From positions 1 to 64,000 of the forward strand of contig JAMLGU010000001.1 of the NCBI GenBank assembly GCA_023957575.1: DNA of 64,000 nucleotides. The letters run 5' to 3'. The notes under the pieces are model-generated. The model was not told where the DNA came from and made no database searches. It saw nothing but the letters and a program-made list of their open reading frames with translations. The stretch's first letter is position 1; each line of letters starts with the position of its first letter. Below are positions 17,361 through 26,463 of this stretch, piece by piece. This DNA is from Chitinophagaceae bacterium (GTDB taxonomy: Bacteria; Bacteroidota; Bacteroidia; Chitinophagales; Chitinophagaceae). Position numbers and translations under genes: made by a program.

Positions 17361-18904
17361 GCTTCTATTTCTTTTATAATTTTATTAATATCGGCACGGA
17401 GTGCATTTATCTTTTCTACCGTTGCTGAAATCTCTGTATTCAGCTTTGTAATGTCAACCTGCTCCCGGTTGTCTTTTGCTTCTATATATGAACTCACCGA
17501 AAGGTTATAATCGTTTTCGGCAATTTTATTGTTGTCTATGGAAACCGCTATGTGTGCCACATCATCTTTGGTATCGAAGATTTCCATTACCTTATCAATG
17601 TGTTTATCTTCAAGCACATTGTTGTTAGTTGCTTTCCTGAAAAAATCTTCTCCACTTGCATCTATAAACTGAGTCTTGTTATCAGTCTTATGTTTTGAAA
17701 GCACGAGGATATTTACGGCTATGGTAGTGCCATAAAATAAGTTAGGGGCTAAAGAAATTACGGTTTCTACAAAGTTATTATCCACTAAATATTTTCTGAT
17801 TTTCTGCTCTGCACCGCCACGGTAAAAGATGCCAGGGAAACAAACAATAGCTGCCCTTCCTTTGCTTGAAAGATAACTTAGGGCATGAAGCACAAAGGCA
17901 AAATCTGCTTTTGATTTAGGAGCCAATACACCGGCAGGTGCAAAGCGGTCATCATTAATGAGTGTTGGGTCATCATCACCAATCCATTTTATCGAATAAG
18001 GAGGATTAGAAACGATTGCATCAAATGGTTTTTCATCACCATAGTGAGGGTCAATGAGTGTATTGCCAAGGGCAATGTTAAACTTGTCGTAGTTGATGTT
18101 GTGCAAAAACATGTTCATACGAGCAAGGTTGTACGTGGTGTGGTTTACTTCCTGTCCATAAAAACCTTCTTCAATAATATGATTGTCGAAATGCTTTTTG
18201 GCTTGCAAAAGCAAAGAGCCAGAACCTGCGGCAGGGTCATATATCTTGTTTACTTTGTCTTGCTTGTGCATTGCCAATTGTGCGATGAGTTTTGAAACGT
18301 GCTGCGGTGTAAAAAACTCACCTCCTGATTTTCCTGCATTGGCTGCATAATTGGAAATCAAAAACTCATAGGCATCGCCAAAAAGGTCAATATGGTTATC
18401 CTCAAAATTTCCAAAATTCAATTCCTCAACACCTTTCAGAACAGATGCTAAACGGCTGTTTTTTGCTTCAACGGTATTACCAAGTCTTGTGCTTGTTGTG
18501 TCAAAATCGGCAAACAATCCTTTTATATCCGGTTCGGAAGGATAGCCATTTGCAGAACTTTCAATAGCGTCAAAAATGGCTTTTAGTTCTGTATTAAGAT
18601 TTGGGTTTGTATTGGCTGTCTTGGCAACATTTACAAAAAGCTGGCTGGGATAAATAAAATACCCTTTTGTTTTAATGGCATCATCTTTTATTTCAGGAGT
18701 GATTTTATCATCAGGATAGTTTGCATAGTTAACGCTATCATCACCACCTTCAATGTAATTGGTGAAGTTTTCACTAATGAAGCGATAGAACAACGTACCT
18801 AAGACAAACTGTTTAAAGTCCCATCCATCAACAGAGCCACGTACATCGTTGGCTATTCTCCATATTTTTGCTTGCAATTCCTGCCTTTGTGCTATGCTTG
18901 TCAT
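17357..18904 (-). CDS. hsdM: Type I restriction-modification methyltransferase subunit
   Basis: The 515-residue protein is the N6-adenine methyltransferase of the system. An N-terminal helical domain (about 5-150) precedes the Rossmann-like MTase. Motifs seen: GEFFTPQHV (195-203, motif X region), [10 protein letters not shown] (223-232, SAM-binding motif I) and NPPYSIKW (300-307, catalytic motif IV). The C-terminal helices lead into the hsdS interface. Together with HsdS it modifies host DNA; with HsdR it restricts. It follows the XRE regulator gene by 60 bp and overlaps hsdS by four bases. All catalytic residues are intact. Confidence 0.97.
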   Translation of the reverse strand: MTSIAQRQELQAKIWRIANDVRGSVDGWDFKQFVLGTLFYRFISENFTNYIEGGDDSVNYANYPDDKITPEIKDDAIKTKGYFIYPSQLFVNVAKTANTNPNLNTELKAIFDAIESSANGYPSEPDIKGLFADFDTTSTRLGNTVEAKNSRLASVLKGVEELNFGNFEDNHIDLFGDAYEFLISNYAANAGKSGGEFFTPQHVSKLIAQLAMHKQDKVNKIYDPAAGSGSLLLQAKKHFDNHIIEEGFYGQEVNHTTYNLARMNMFLHNINYDKFNIALGNTLIDPHYGDEKPFDAIVSNPPYSIKWIGDDDPTLINDDRFAPAGVLAPKSKADFAFVLHALSYLSSKGRAAIVCFPGIFYRGGAEQKIRKYLVDNNFVETVISLAPNLFYGTTIAVNILVLSKHKTDNKTQFIDASGEDFFRKATNNNVLEDKHIDKVMEIFDTKDDVAHIAVSIDNNKIAENDYNLSVSSYIEAKDNREQVDITKLNTEISATVEKINALRADINKIIKEIEA

Positions 18905-18964
18905 TGTTTATCTTTTAGTAATTCGTTTGTTTTAATTCAACAATCATTTATCAATTAGAAGCCT

Positions 18965-19258
18965 CTACTTCGTTTTCTTAATTTTCTTTGATACTGATTT
19001 TAATGCTTCATCTGCCGTTGGTTCATCCTTTACCAACTGCATTAATTGGTCGGCAAGCCAAAGGGTTTCCAACTCCACTTTATCAGCTTGCAGTATCTCA
19101 GCCAATAAAGGGATTTGCTCCTTTTTTAGCTGACGGTCGCCACGTTCAACTTTACTAATGATAGAAGTGTCCACATCTAACTTTGAAGCAAGCTGCCTAA
19201 GCAGTAACCCATGCTTTGTTCGTAGCTCCCTTATTCGTTCACCAAATTGCGTTGCCAT
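18965..19258 (-). CDS. XRE-family regulator of the restriction operon
   Basis: The 97-residue protein starts MATQFGERIRELRTKHG at 19258; the frame is open to 19402 but that part is repetitive and unlike a regulator. An XRE helix-turn-helix fills residues 6-60: LLRQLASKLDVDTSIISKVE. The C-terminal tail is acidic and then very Lys-rich (SVSKKIKKTK). Small XRE proteins ahead of hsdM commonly act as controllers that time methylase and nuclease expression. It is the first gene of the operon, and a palindrome lies between its promoter box and its start codon, which fits autoregulation. Confidence 0.88.
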   Translation of the reverse strand: MATQFGERIRELRTKHGLLLRQLASKLDVDTSIISKVERGDRQLKKEQIPLLAEILQADKVELETLWLADQLMQLVKDEPTADEALKSVSKKIKKTK

Positions 19259-19268
19259 TATAAAATAA

Positions 19269-19295
19269 TTGTCTTGACAAATATTGGCAAATATA
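19269..19295 (-). promoter_or_regulatory. Promoter box and palindromic operator of the restriction operon
   Basis: On the minus strand TATATTTG (19288-19295) matches the Bacteroidota TAnnTTTG box. Immediately downstream is the perfect inverted repeat TTGTC-TT-GACAA (19269-19280), about ten bases before the XRE start codon. A dimeric XRE protein bound there would cover the transcription start. No clear TTG at -33 was found. Confidence 0.55.
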
Positions 19296-19426
19296 GGAAA
19301 AGAAAGCAATAGAATGATAAGAAACTTAGCAAACCCGCCTGACGGAACGGGCAGGGCTGCAAACCTTGCAAAGTCTGCAAAGTGTGCAAGGCACACCTGC
19401 ACCCCTACACCTGAAAGGTGAGGGGG

Positions 19427-21685
19427 TTAGGATTTGCGGTACAGACCCGCCTTTAATTTAGTGAGGGAAACTCCGGTAGCCGTTTTCAGGATTTCATCAA
19501 CTGAACGGGCTGAAAGTTTGAATTGTGAGCCTAACTCGGTTGCCTGTTTCCGGGTGAACTCTTCCGGCAGGGCTTCAAAGAATTTACGTTTGCTGTCGCC
19601 AGATTGGAAACTCATTACTTCATTCTGCTTTGGCAGATTGTTAAACATGAGCAGGCTGTGTTGCAGGTAAGTTTGTGCAATGGCAAGGGCTGTATTAAAA
19701 TCTTCATCGGTGCAAAATATGGTGTCGGTAACTTCTCCATTCTCAAACTTGCGAAGTGCTGAAAATATCATGCAAAGCCTGAACATGATTAAGCCTAAAC
19801 GGTACACAATGCCTGAAGCCTCCTCACTGGTGAAAATGGTTACTTCTGAAAGGATGCCCGAAAAGGTTGTGTTCAATACCTGCCATTGCTCGGGCTGCAA
19901 TTGCACTGCTGTTGGCGATTGTTCCAAAAAACCAATCATGTCTAACATTGATTGAGAAAGTGCATCAAAATGGTCATTGTAAACAATGGTGTGGCTTTGT
20001 GGTGAAGGGTCTTGCCAAACAATTTCATTTTTGAAAGCATAGAATAAGAAGCGGCTGAATAAGCCGTCTTCTGCTGATGCAATCAGCTTGGGGGCTTGTG
20101 CCGGAGTGCCTGACAAGGCAACGGCTAAACGTGGTTCATTGATTTCAATGTACTCGTTATTGGTTTTACGGGTAAGGGTAATTTTCTCATGATGGAAGGC
20201 AGCCCGCAGGGCTGGCGAATAGTCGCCCCAATCCTGCTTTTTTGCTCCGCTCATGGTGTCTGCTTCGGTTTCGCAAATGATGCCTTGCCCATCGTTGTTT
20301 TGCAGGTGTTCTATCATCCTTGAATGTGAGCTGTCGGCAGGAATGAAAACGATTTTAAAAGGTGGCTCATTTGGTTTTTCGGGTGCAGGTTCTCCTTTCT
20401 TTCTATTGCGTTGGAGTTCCTTATAATCTACCATTTCAGCATCATGCCTTTTTTGTGCTTCTCTGCTTGCACCTAATACCTGTTGATGGTATTTGTCAGC
20501 CAATCGTTTTGCGTTCTTTAAAACGCCTTTGCCGCTTGCGGCAGGGGCAATGATGAAAGTGTATAGGTGCGGATGCACTCTTTCCTGAAAATAGATGCCT
20601 GTTACTTTGGGAAGGCAACCGCTAATGATTGCAATTGCACCAGTAAAGAATACATCTCTTTTCCGCTTGTCGGAAAACGCTATTGAGCCTTCTTTGAGAA
20701 TATGTGGCAAAGCCTCATAGACTTCATCAGGAATGGTTGGAGTGGTCTTTAAAAAGTCTTCTAATGGGTCTTCATCTTCTGGCTGTGTATTGGGCTTTGC
20801 AGGTTGCAACTTTGCAGACTTTGCAAACTTTGCAAATTCTCCTGCATGGTGGGTGTAGGCACTTTTTACCGCTTCAAGAATTTCTCTTTCAGGTAGGTCA
20901 AAATATTGTGAACATAAAAGTTCAGTATCGGGTTGCGATATACCAACTCTGTTGCAATTAGAAGCAAGCAGATAAATATAATTGTTCCTGTTTCCATCGG
21001 TGTATGATGCTTTTTGATTAGTGAATTGAATTTGTTGATTGAATAAAAAAGTAACATCAAGGTTTTCGGGTTCTGCCTGTTCAACTTGCTTTAAAGCAGG
21101 CATAGCCAAAGTTTGTTGCTCCTGAATGATTTGCGGCAAAGTCACAATGAATTTTTCATTTTGAATTGTCCGGTAAGCTTCGGGGTGGTAACTCATAAAG
21201 CAAAGCCTTGTAACATCTTTGCAGCTCGGATCTGCCTTTAATTCTGTGGCATCTTCGTAATGCTTCTGCACCTGCAAATAAGCTGTATCGTGGTGTTCTA
21301 AGCATGTATTGACTTCAATAAACACTTTCAAACCGTTGCCACTTGGACTAATAAAGCATAAGAAGGTATAAGGGATTTCGGAAATGACTTTGAAAGCTGT
21401 ACTGAGTTGTTCAGGTGTTAGCTTATCAAAATCTAAATGCACAAAGCCGCTGTACATTTCAAGAAACGGCATTTGCCTTTTCTCTGTAAATACTGCCGAT
21501 GGAGTGAATGCCAACAGTTGCTTTTTCTTATTAGCAGCTTCTTCCGTTTTACCTTGCTCCAGTAAAGTCCTGATTTCTTCAACCTCTGCTTTGTATTTGC
21601 CGGAAGCAATATCATTACCGATAAGCAGCAATGATTTCTTTTCCACCGGCACGGTGAAGTTTTTAAATATCGTACATGATGCCAT
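19427..21685 (-). CDS. BT4734-like/DUF3987 protein of integrative elements
   Basis: The 752-residue protein combines an N-terminal BT4734-like (VirE-type) domain (about 1-190, with YSGFVHLDFDKL and FLCFISPSGNGLKVFIEV) and a large DUF3987 domain (about 320-700). The latter has the P-loop-like segment FIIAPAASGKGVLKNAK and ICETEADTMSGAKKQDWGDY. Such proteins are standard in Bacteroidota integrative and mobilisable elements beside the integrase and are thought to work in element replication as primase/helicase-like factors. The N-terminal fold resembles archaeo-eukaryotic primases, which is family knowledge. It lies 30 bp downstream of an HTH gene on the same strand. Confidence 0.9.
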   Translation of the reverse strand: MASCTIFKNFTVPVEKKSLLLIGNDIASGKYKAEVEEIRTLLEQGKTEEAANKKKQLLAFTPSAVFTEKRQMPFLEMYSGFVHLDFDKLTPEQLSTAFKVISEIPYTFLCFISPSGNGLKVFIEVNTCLEHHDTAYLQVQKHYEDATELKADPSCKDVTRLCFMSYHPEAYRTIQNEKFIVTLPQIIQEQQTLAMPALKQVEQAEPENLDVTFLFNQQIQFTNQKASYTDGNRNNYIYLLASNCNRVGISQPDTELLCSQYFDLPEREILEAVKSAYTHHAGEFAKFAKSAKLQPAKPNTQPEDEDPLEDFLKTTPTIPDEVYEALPHILKEGSIAFSDKRKRDVFFTGAIAIISGCLPKVTGIYFQERVHPHLYTFIIAPAASGKGVLKNAKRLADKYHQQVLGASREAQKRHDAEMVDYKELQRNRKKGEPAPEKPNEPPFKIVFIPADSSHSRMIEHLQNNDGQGIICETEADTMSGAKKQDWGDYSPALRAAFHHEKITLTRKTNNEYIEINEPRLAVALSGTPAQAPKLIASAEDGLFSRFLFYAFKNEIVWQDPSPQSHTIVYNDHFDALSQSMLDMIGFLEQSPTAVQLQPEQWQVLNTTFSGILSEVTIFTSEEASGIVYRLGLIMFRLCMIFSALRKFENGEVTDTIFCTDEDFNTALAIAQTYLQHSLLMFNNLPKQNEVMSFQSGDSKRKFFEALPEEFTRKQATELGSQFKLSARSVDEILKTATGVSLTKLKAGLYRKS

Positions 21686-21715
21686 TGTTCTGTTCTTTCA
21701 GTTAATTAAAAAATT

Positions 21716-22021
21716 CTACTTGCTGCGTTTGTTGCGGATTACATAGTCAGTTGCCAACTGGTCAATTTCATTGGCTGCTGATTGGCGGTTACGTTGTAAC
21801 CAGTTATCCAACTCCTCCCGTTTGAAGTAGAGTTTTTTACCCTGCGGACAGAAATGGGGAATGTGCTTTGTACTTGTGAGCTTGTACAAATGCGAAGGGC
21901 TTACATCTAAATATTTGCAAGCCTCATTAAAGTTCAGGACTGTTTTTTGTAACAGGTTTTGCTCATTCAGCTTGTTAGCAATCTCGGTGAGCTTGTCTAA
22001 GATTAATTCTTCGTGTGCCAT
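21716..22021 (-). CDS. Excisionase-like helix-turn-helix protein
   Basis: Starting at ATG 22021 (MAHEELILDKLTEI), the 101-residue protein has a short coiled N-terminus and a MerR/HTH_17-type winged helix: LNFNEACKYLDVSPSHLYKL followed by KKLYFKREELDNWLQRN. Proteins of this type bind bent DNA as recombination directionality factors or as element regulators. The frame extends to 22075 but without a start matching the family. It precedes the DUF3987 gene and probably shares its transcript. Confidence 0.88.
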   Translation of the reverse strand: MAHEELILDKLTEIANKLNEQNLLQKTVLNFNEACKYLDVSPSHLYKLTSTKHIPHFCPQGKKLYFKREELDNWLQRNRQSAANEIDQLATDYVIRNKRSK

Positions 22022-22126
22022 CTTTTTTAAATTTTTAGAATGATGACACAAACCTCCTAATTGCTTGAGGGGCAAAGGTTAAGGGGTTAACCCCTTACTC
22101 AGATTACTGAATAATCTTAATGTTTT

Positions 22127-23194
22127 TTATTGCAGTTGTTTAAAAATCTTGTCAATGTTTGCACTCTCCTTTGGCTCAATTTTATTCTTTGAACTACTTG
22201 CCGAAAGGTTGTTTGCTTTTATCAATGTGTCCTTCTTTGAATAGAAGATTTTTGATTTCTCAATGTTTGCCAATGTGAGGCTATTGAAGTAAGGTATAAA
22301 CTTATCAATGCAGTAACGGAAGTGTTTTGTTTCGCAGCCTAATTGAATTTTAACTGCACCCGGCAAAATACTTTTTGCTGTGAAGGCTTTTATAAGTTCA
22401 TCTGCACTGGTAACATCTTCATTGAGTAGGTCTATCTGATAGCACAATTGATTTACTACTGTGGTCAGCTTTGCAACATCATCTTTGAAACCAAAGCAAA
22501 CAGTATCTTGATTACCGTTGTACGCTGTATTGCCTTCTGCATCTGCATCAGGCTTACCGATATACTCTATTTGTTGAACTGCGGAAATTGGTAATTCCAA
22601 ATCCAACAGGTAAAAATCATCCAGTGAAATGGTTTGCTGAAGTTGGGCTTCAAATGCTTTCTGAATGCTGAAATAAAGAAGTATCAATGAATGTTTGAGG
22701 TAATGCAAAGTAAAGTGAATATGATTGCTGCTTTCATCGGGTGTTGTAGTAAAGCCTTGTTCCTGTAATTCTGCTGCTGTTTGTTTCGCTAATACCTTTA
22801 TATCGTTCAGCACTTTGCCAACCTGATATTGTATGTCAACTAAATCGGTAAGGGTTGTTGCTTGCAGCAACACAGTATTGTAAACACGAAGTGTTTCTGC
22901 TGTTATTACGAAGTAATAAAAATTCGTTACCGGGTCTTTGTAGCTCGGTAAATCTGTTTTGTATTGTAAGGGCTGCAACGGGTCTTTAGTATTGGAAGCA
23001 ACAGGCAGAAGTTTTTGAAGAGTGGGAAAGTCAGTAAGTAATGCTGTGATTTGCTTATGCAAATCGGCATTTGTTACTGGTGAAGCTGCCTTTGCAGCTT
23101 TTACCAATTCAACAAACCGCCTTGTGTTGGTAGTGTCAAGTTTCCACGGCTTTAAAGCACCGTGCATTATACTATCTAATATTTTTACTTCCAT
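22127..23194 (-). CDS. Element protein of unknown function
   Basis: The 355-residue product is not one I recognise. It is soluble, rich in helices, with no signal peptide or membrane segment, and begins MEVKILDSIMHGALKPWKL. A region around 155-170 (SNHIHFTLHYLKHSLILLYF) is the most hydrophobic. The tail is Ser/Lys-rich. It lies directly behind the integrase gene, with two bases between the integrase stop and its ATG, so the two must be co-expressed. In other Bacteroidota elements a gene of this size commonly sits between integrase and the excisionase-like gene, so an accessory recombination role is possible but unproven. Confidence 0.75.
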   Translation of the reverse strand: MEVKILDSIMHGALKPWKLDTTNTRRFVELVKAAKAASPVTNADLHKQITALLTDFPTLQKLLPVASNTKDPLQPLQYKTDLPSYKDPVTNFYYFVITAETLRVYNTVLLQATTLTDLVDIQYQVGKVLNDIKVLAKQTAAELQEQGFTTTPDESSNHIHFTLHYLKHSLILLYFSIQKAFEAQLQQTISLDDFYLLDLELPISAVQQIEYIGKPDADAEGNTAYNGNQDTVCFGFKDDVAKLTTVVNQLCYQIDLLNEDVTSADELIKAFTAKSILPGAVKIQLGCETKHFRYCIDKFIPYFNSLTLANIEKSKIFYSKKDTLIKANNLSASSSKNKIEPKESANIDKIFKQLQ

Positions 23195-23196
23195 TT

Positions 23197-24303
23197 CTAT
23201 AATTCAATTTTGATGCGGTTTGCAGCTTCTTTCTTTTTATGGTCAATCACCTTTGCATAAATCTCTGTTGTCTTCAAATGCTTATGCCCTAACATTTTTG
23301 ATACTGTGTAAATATCACTACCTAAAGTTAGTTGTAATGTTGCGTAGGTGTGCCTTGCACAGTGAAAGGTGATTGTTTTACTAATACCTGCCCTCATAGC
23401 CCATTGCTGCAACCGCAGGTTGTGCCAGGCTGAATATTTCAATCCAATAAAAACTCTTTCTTTTGGTTCGCCTCTTTCACCTAACAAACCGAAAGCCTGT
23501 TCAGAAATTGGCAATGTTTCAGAACCTTTAGTTTTCTTTTGGGTGTAGCGGATGTAATGCCCGATTTCATCAGAGTATTGCAACTCCATCCATGTGAGTT
23601 TTTGAATATCACTCCAACGTAATCCAGTTAAGGCACTGAACAAGAAAGCTGTTTTCATTTGCGGTATATCGCATTCAGCTTTAGCCATTGCCTGTAATTC
23701 TTCTTGTGTCAAAAATTCTCTTTCCGGTTCACCTGCTTTTATTCCTTCAATTGTATCGCATGGGTTACGCTGTATGATTTCATCTTTCAAAGCCTGTTTT
23801 AATGCTGCCCTTACTTTATTAAAATATGAGCTTTGCGAATTTTGAGAAAGTGGCTGATTGGCTGGTGTACGAGCTTGCTTCATCAGGTATTCTTTGAAAC
23901 CTTCTAACCATGCCTTATCTACTTGGGTAAATGTTATATCATGCTTGCAATACTTCTTCATGTGTTTAAGCACACTATCCCAATTGCCATAATTACCCTG
24001 ACTGTCTTTCCTTTCTTCCATGAGGTATTCAAAGTAGCGAAGGAAACTGCCTTTCATTTTGCCCTGGTTTTGGAAACCATAAATGCCATTCTGCAACTCC
24101 AAATGTCTTTTGCTTCTGATGGCTTCTGCAAGTGCTAAGTTCTTACGGTTTTCTTCCTTCTGTTCCTTTGTCAGTTTACCTTTCTCCGGGTCGGGATAAA
24201 GCGTAAGCTGCAAGTGTTCATAGTTGCGTTTGCCTTGATGGTAGTAGTCAAGGTATAAAGTGATTTTATCACCTTTGAGCCGTTGGCGAAGTGTTACTTT
24301 CAT
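23197..24303 (-). CDS. Tyrosine recombinase (integrase) of the element
   Basis: The 368-residue protein has an N-terminal arm-binding region (1-75), a SAM-like core-binding domain (about 85-185) and a catalytic domain. The catalytic set is complete: Arg229 (TGLRWSDIQ), Lys near 256, His314 and Arg317 (HCARHTY), His340 (LGHKHL) and nucleophile Tyr349 (TTEIYAKV). It belongs to the Bacteroidota integrases of conjugative and mobilisable elements. Its position next to the mnmE 3' end suggests that this end is the attachment site. It follows the HTH/zinc protein gene by eight bases. Confidence 0.95.
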   Translation of the reverse strand: MKVTLRQRLKGDKITLYLDYYHQGKRNYEHLQLTLYPDPEKGKLTKEQKEENRKNLALAEAIRSKRHLELQNGIYGFQNQGKMKGSFLRYFEYLMEERKDSQGNYGNWDSVLKHMKKYCKHDITFTQVDKAWLEGFKEYLMKQARTPANQPLSQNSQSSYFNKVRAALKQALKDEIIQRNPCDTIEGIKAGEPEREFLTQEELQAMAKAECDIPQMKTAFLFSALTGLRWSDIQKLTWMELQYSDEIGHYIRYTQKKTKGSETLPISEQAFGLLGERGEPKERVFIGLKYSAWHNLRLQQWAMRAGISKTITFHCARHTYATLQLTLGSDIYTVSKMLGHKHLKTTEIYAKVIDHKKKEAANRIKIEL

Positions 24304-24311
24304 TCTTTCAG

Positions 24312-24659
24312 TTATTTAAAAAGATTATTGATTTCTGTTCTTGGAATGATAGTACGACTGCCCAACTTGGAAGCCTTCAAACTCCCTGCATCAATCAGCC
24401 TGTAAATGGTCCATCTGCTGGCTCCGATTAACTGGCAAGTTTCCTGTACACTCAGGAACTCCTTTTGGGTTACAATGGGGTTGAATGGCTTTAGCTCATT
24501 CTCTTTTTGAATGACAGCTTCAACCTTTGCATTTCTTGCCCTCTGTTTGTAGGCTGCACTTGCACAGCGATGGGAACAACATTTAGTTGTTGTCTTCTGT
24601 GCAATGAATTTTTTGCCGCAGTGCTGGCAGGTTTTTTCTACTTTAATCGTACTACTCAT
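24312..24659 (-). CDS. Small protein with zinc-finger-like and HTH_17 parts
   Basis: The 115-residue protein starts with a putative zinc finger, CQHCGKKF then KCCSHRCASAAYKQRAR (about 11-44), like the MerR/DUF2116-type fingers, and continues with an HTH_17 domain: LSVQETCQLIGASRWTIYRL and KASKLGSRTIIPRTEI. This combination is common at the integrase end of Bacteroidota elements. It is likely an excisionase or a regulator of integrase. It is the outermost gene of the element on this side and is transcribed inward. Confidence 0.88.
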   Translation of the reverse strand: MSSTIKVEKTCQHCGKKFIAQKTTTKCCSHRCASAAYKQRARNAKVEAVIQKENELKPFNPIVTQKEFLSVQETCQLIGASRWTIYRLIDAGSLKASKLGSRTIIPRTEINNLFK

Positions 24660-24731
24660 TTTGTTGCTCTTTGTCGCTAACTGTTGCAGGGTGTAGCTGT
24701 GTGTAGCACCATTTCACCACTTACTGAATTT

Positions 24732-24812
24732 TTGTTGCCGGGAAACACGGGCAACAAATCAGGGCAACAATTAGGCAACGAATATAAGTAAAAAAGTAGA
24801 GATTGGCAACAA
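24732..24812. repeat. Cluster of GGCAACAA motifs at the element end
   Basis: GGCAACAA occurs at 24750-24757, 24763-24770 and 24805-24812, with a one-base variant GGCAACGA at 24774-24781 and one inverted copy (TTGTTGCC) at 24732-24739. All lie between the outermost element gene and the mnmE end. Spaced, oriented short repeats here suit arm-type sites for the integrase or sites for an excisionase. Confidence 0.7.
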
Positions 24813-24878
24813 ATAAAAGAAGGAAAAAACCTTTAAAACCTATGAAAAACAAGCACTTAGAAAACAAAGGAAAGATAA

Positions 24879-26273
24879 TTACTTTCCGATACAAAACTTC
24901 CCAAATATCGTTCCCAGTATATCTCTGTCCACTTCCACCTGCCCCGTTATCTCACCGAGGTAGTGCAGCGCACGGCGAATGTCAATGGTGAGCAGGTCAC
25001 CGCTCAAATTGCGACCAAGACCGGTCTTTACAGCTAACAGGCTTTCTTTTATTTTTTGCAGAGCAGCATGATGGCGAGCATTGGTAACGATGGTGGCTTC
25101 GGTTTGTACAGTACCGCCAATTGCTTTGTCATATAAAAACTGTTTAAGTTCTTCTATTCCGTAACCGGTTTTGGCATCAATTGCCGGCACTGGCGGAGTG
25201 GCAAGAATTTCCAGCTCCTCTCTTTTTTTGTACCAAGGATGATATTTGTTATAAACGGTGATGGTTTTCTCGTCAAACTCATTTAGCCATTTGAATTTTT
25301 CTTCTCCTTCGTCATTAAGCAGGTCCACCACATGCAGAATAATGTCTGCCTTAGCTGCATTGGCTTTGCTACGCTCAATTCCTTTATTTTCAATCACATC
25401 TGTACTGTGCTCCCTGATGCCGGCAGTATCAATCAGCCTGAACAGAACTCCATTGATATTCAGTGTCTCCTCAATGGTGTCGCGTGTGGTGCCGGCAATA
25501 TCGCTCACAATCGCTCTCTCTTCGTTTAGCAGCGCATTCAGCAGGGTTGACTTTCCGGCATTGGGTTTCCCGATGATGGCTACACTCACACCGTTTTTTA
25601 TCACATTTCCCAACTTGAAGGATGCAATCAGTTCCTCTGTCTTTTTGTAAATCCGGCTTACAAGTTCCCTTAGTTGGGTTCGGTCGGCAAACTCCACATC
25701 CTCATCGCTGAAGTCCAGTTCTAATTCTATCAGTGCCGCAAAATTCACCAACTCTTCCCTCAGCACTTTCAGGTCAGCTGAAAAACCACCCCGCAACTGG
25801 TTTAGTGCGGTTTGTTGTGCTGCTTTGGTGTTAGCGGCTATTAAGTCGGCCACTGCTTCTGCCTGTGTCAGGTCAAGTTTCCCATTCAGAAAAGCGCGTT
25901 GGGTAAATTCGCCCGGTTTTGCCAATCTTGCGCCTGCCTCGATGCACACCTCAATGATTCTGCCCAAAATATAGGGCGACCCATGTCCGCTTATTTCTAC
26001 TACGTCCTCGCCTGTAAAACTTCTTGGCCCCCTGAAAATGGCGGCTACCACTTCGTCAACAGCTTCTTGTTCGCCTCCTTTTGAGTTACGCGAGATTATA
26101 ACTCCAAAATGGCAGGTGTGCCCGGGTTGGTCAGAAAGTTTTTTGCCTTTGAAAATGGTATCGGCAATTTTCAGCGCTTTTTCGCCACTCAACCTGATTA
26201 CGCCAATAGCGCCCACTCCGGGAGGAGTAGCCAAAGCCACAATGGTATCCTGCCAGTCTGATAAATGATTCAT
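24879..26273 (-). CDS. mnmE: tRNA modification GTPase MnmE
   Basis: With the ATG at 26273 (MNHLSDWQDTIVALATPPG) the protein has 464 residues; a TTG two codons upstream is less likely. It forms 5-carboxymethylaminomethyluridine-type modifications at the wobble base with MnmG. The N-terminal folate-binding domain (1-120), helical domain and inserted G domain are in order: GKPNAGKSTLLN (G1), DTAG (G3) and the C-terminal FCIGK with its catalytic-region Cys. The last codons coincide with the element boundary, so the 3' end may have been rebuilt by integration, yet the protein end is intact. It is transcribed toward the element. Confidence 0.97.
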   Translation of the reverse strand: MNHLSDWQDTIVALATPPGVGAIGVIRLSGEKALKIADTIFKGKKLSDQPGHTCHFGVIISRNSKGGEQEAVDEVVAAIFRGPRSFTGEDVVEISGHGSPYILGRIIEVCIEAGARLAKPGEFTQRAFLNGKLDLTQAEAVADLIAANTKAAQQTALNQLRGGFSADLKVLREELVNFAALIELELDFSDEDVEFADRTQLRELVSRIYKKTEELIASFKLGNVIKNGVSVAIIGKPNAGKSTLLNALLNEERAIVSDIAGTTRDTIEETLNINGVLFRLIDTAGIREHSTDVIENKGIERSKANAAKADIILHVVDLLNDEGEEKFKWLNEFDEKTITVYNKYHPWYKKREELEILATPPVPAIDAKTGYGIEELKQFLYDKAIGGTVQTEATIVTNARHHAALQKIKESLLAVKTGLGRNLSGDLLTIDIRRALHYLGEITGQVEVDRDILGTIFGKFCIGK

Positions 26274-26463
26274 AATCAAAGTTACAACCGAAACAGGAGT
26301 TTAGAGCTATAAAATTCCTGTTAAAGCCAATGGTAGGACGACCGAAACTCGACAAAGAAATTAACAAAAAATTAAATTTTCTTACCTTTGAGTAAAACTG
26401 ACAAAAGACTGATTACAAGATTAATGATCTCAATAAAAAAAATAAATCTCGATATTATTATTG

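Larger units (their letters stand above)
1..24878. mobile_element. Right part of an integrative mobile element inserted at the 3' end of mnmE
   Basis: The element is inferred from a tyrosine recombinase (23197-24303) flanked by small HTH proteins and a BT4734/DUF3987 protein, a gene set typical of Bacteroidota integrative elements, lying directly against the last codons of mnmE. Cargo includes a type I restriction-modification/Argonaute operon and a redox cluster with an AraC regulator. A DUF6943-like fragment at the far left is of a kind I associate with conjugative elements. No relaxase or coupling protein is in view, so the mobilisation genes either lie left of the window or are missing. 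The left boundary is not visible and the extent is an inference; a second, older element could be nested. Confidence 0.6.
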
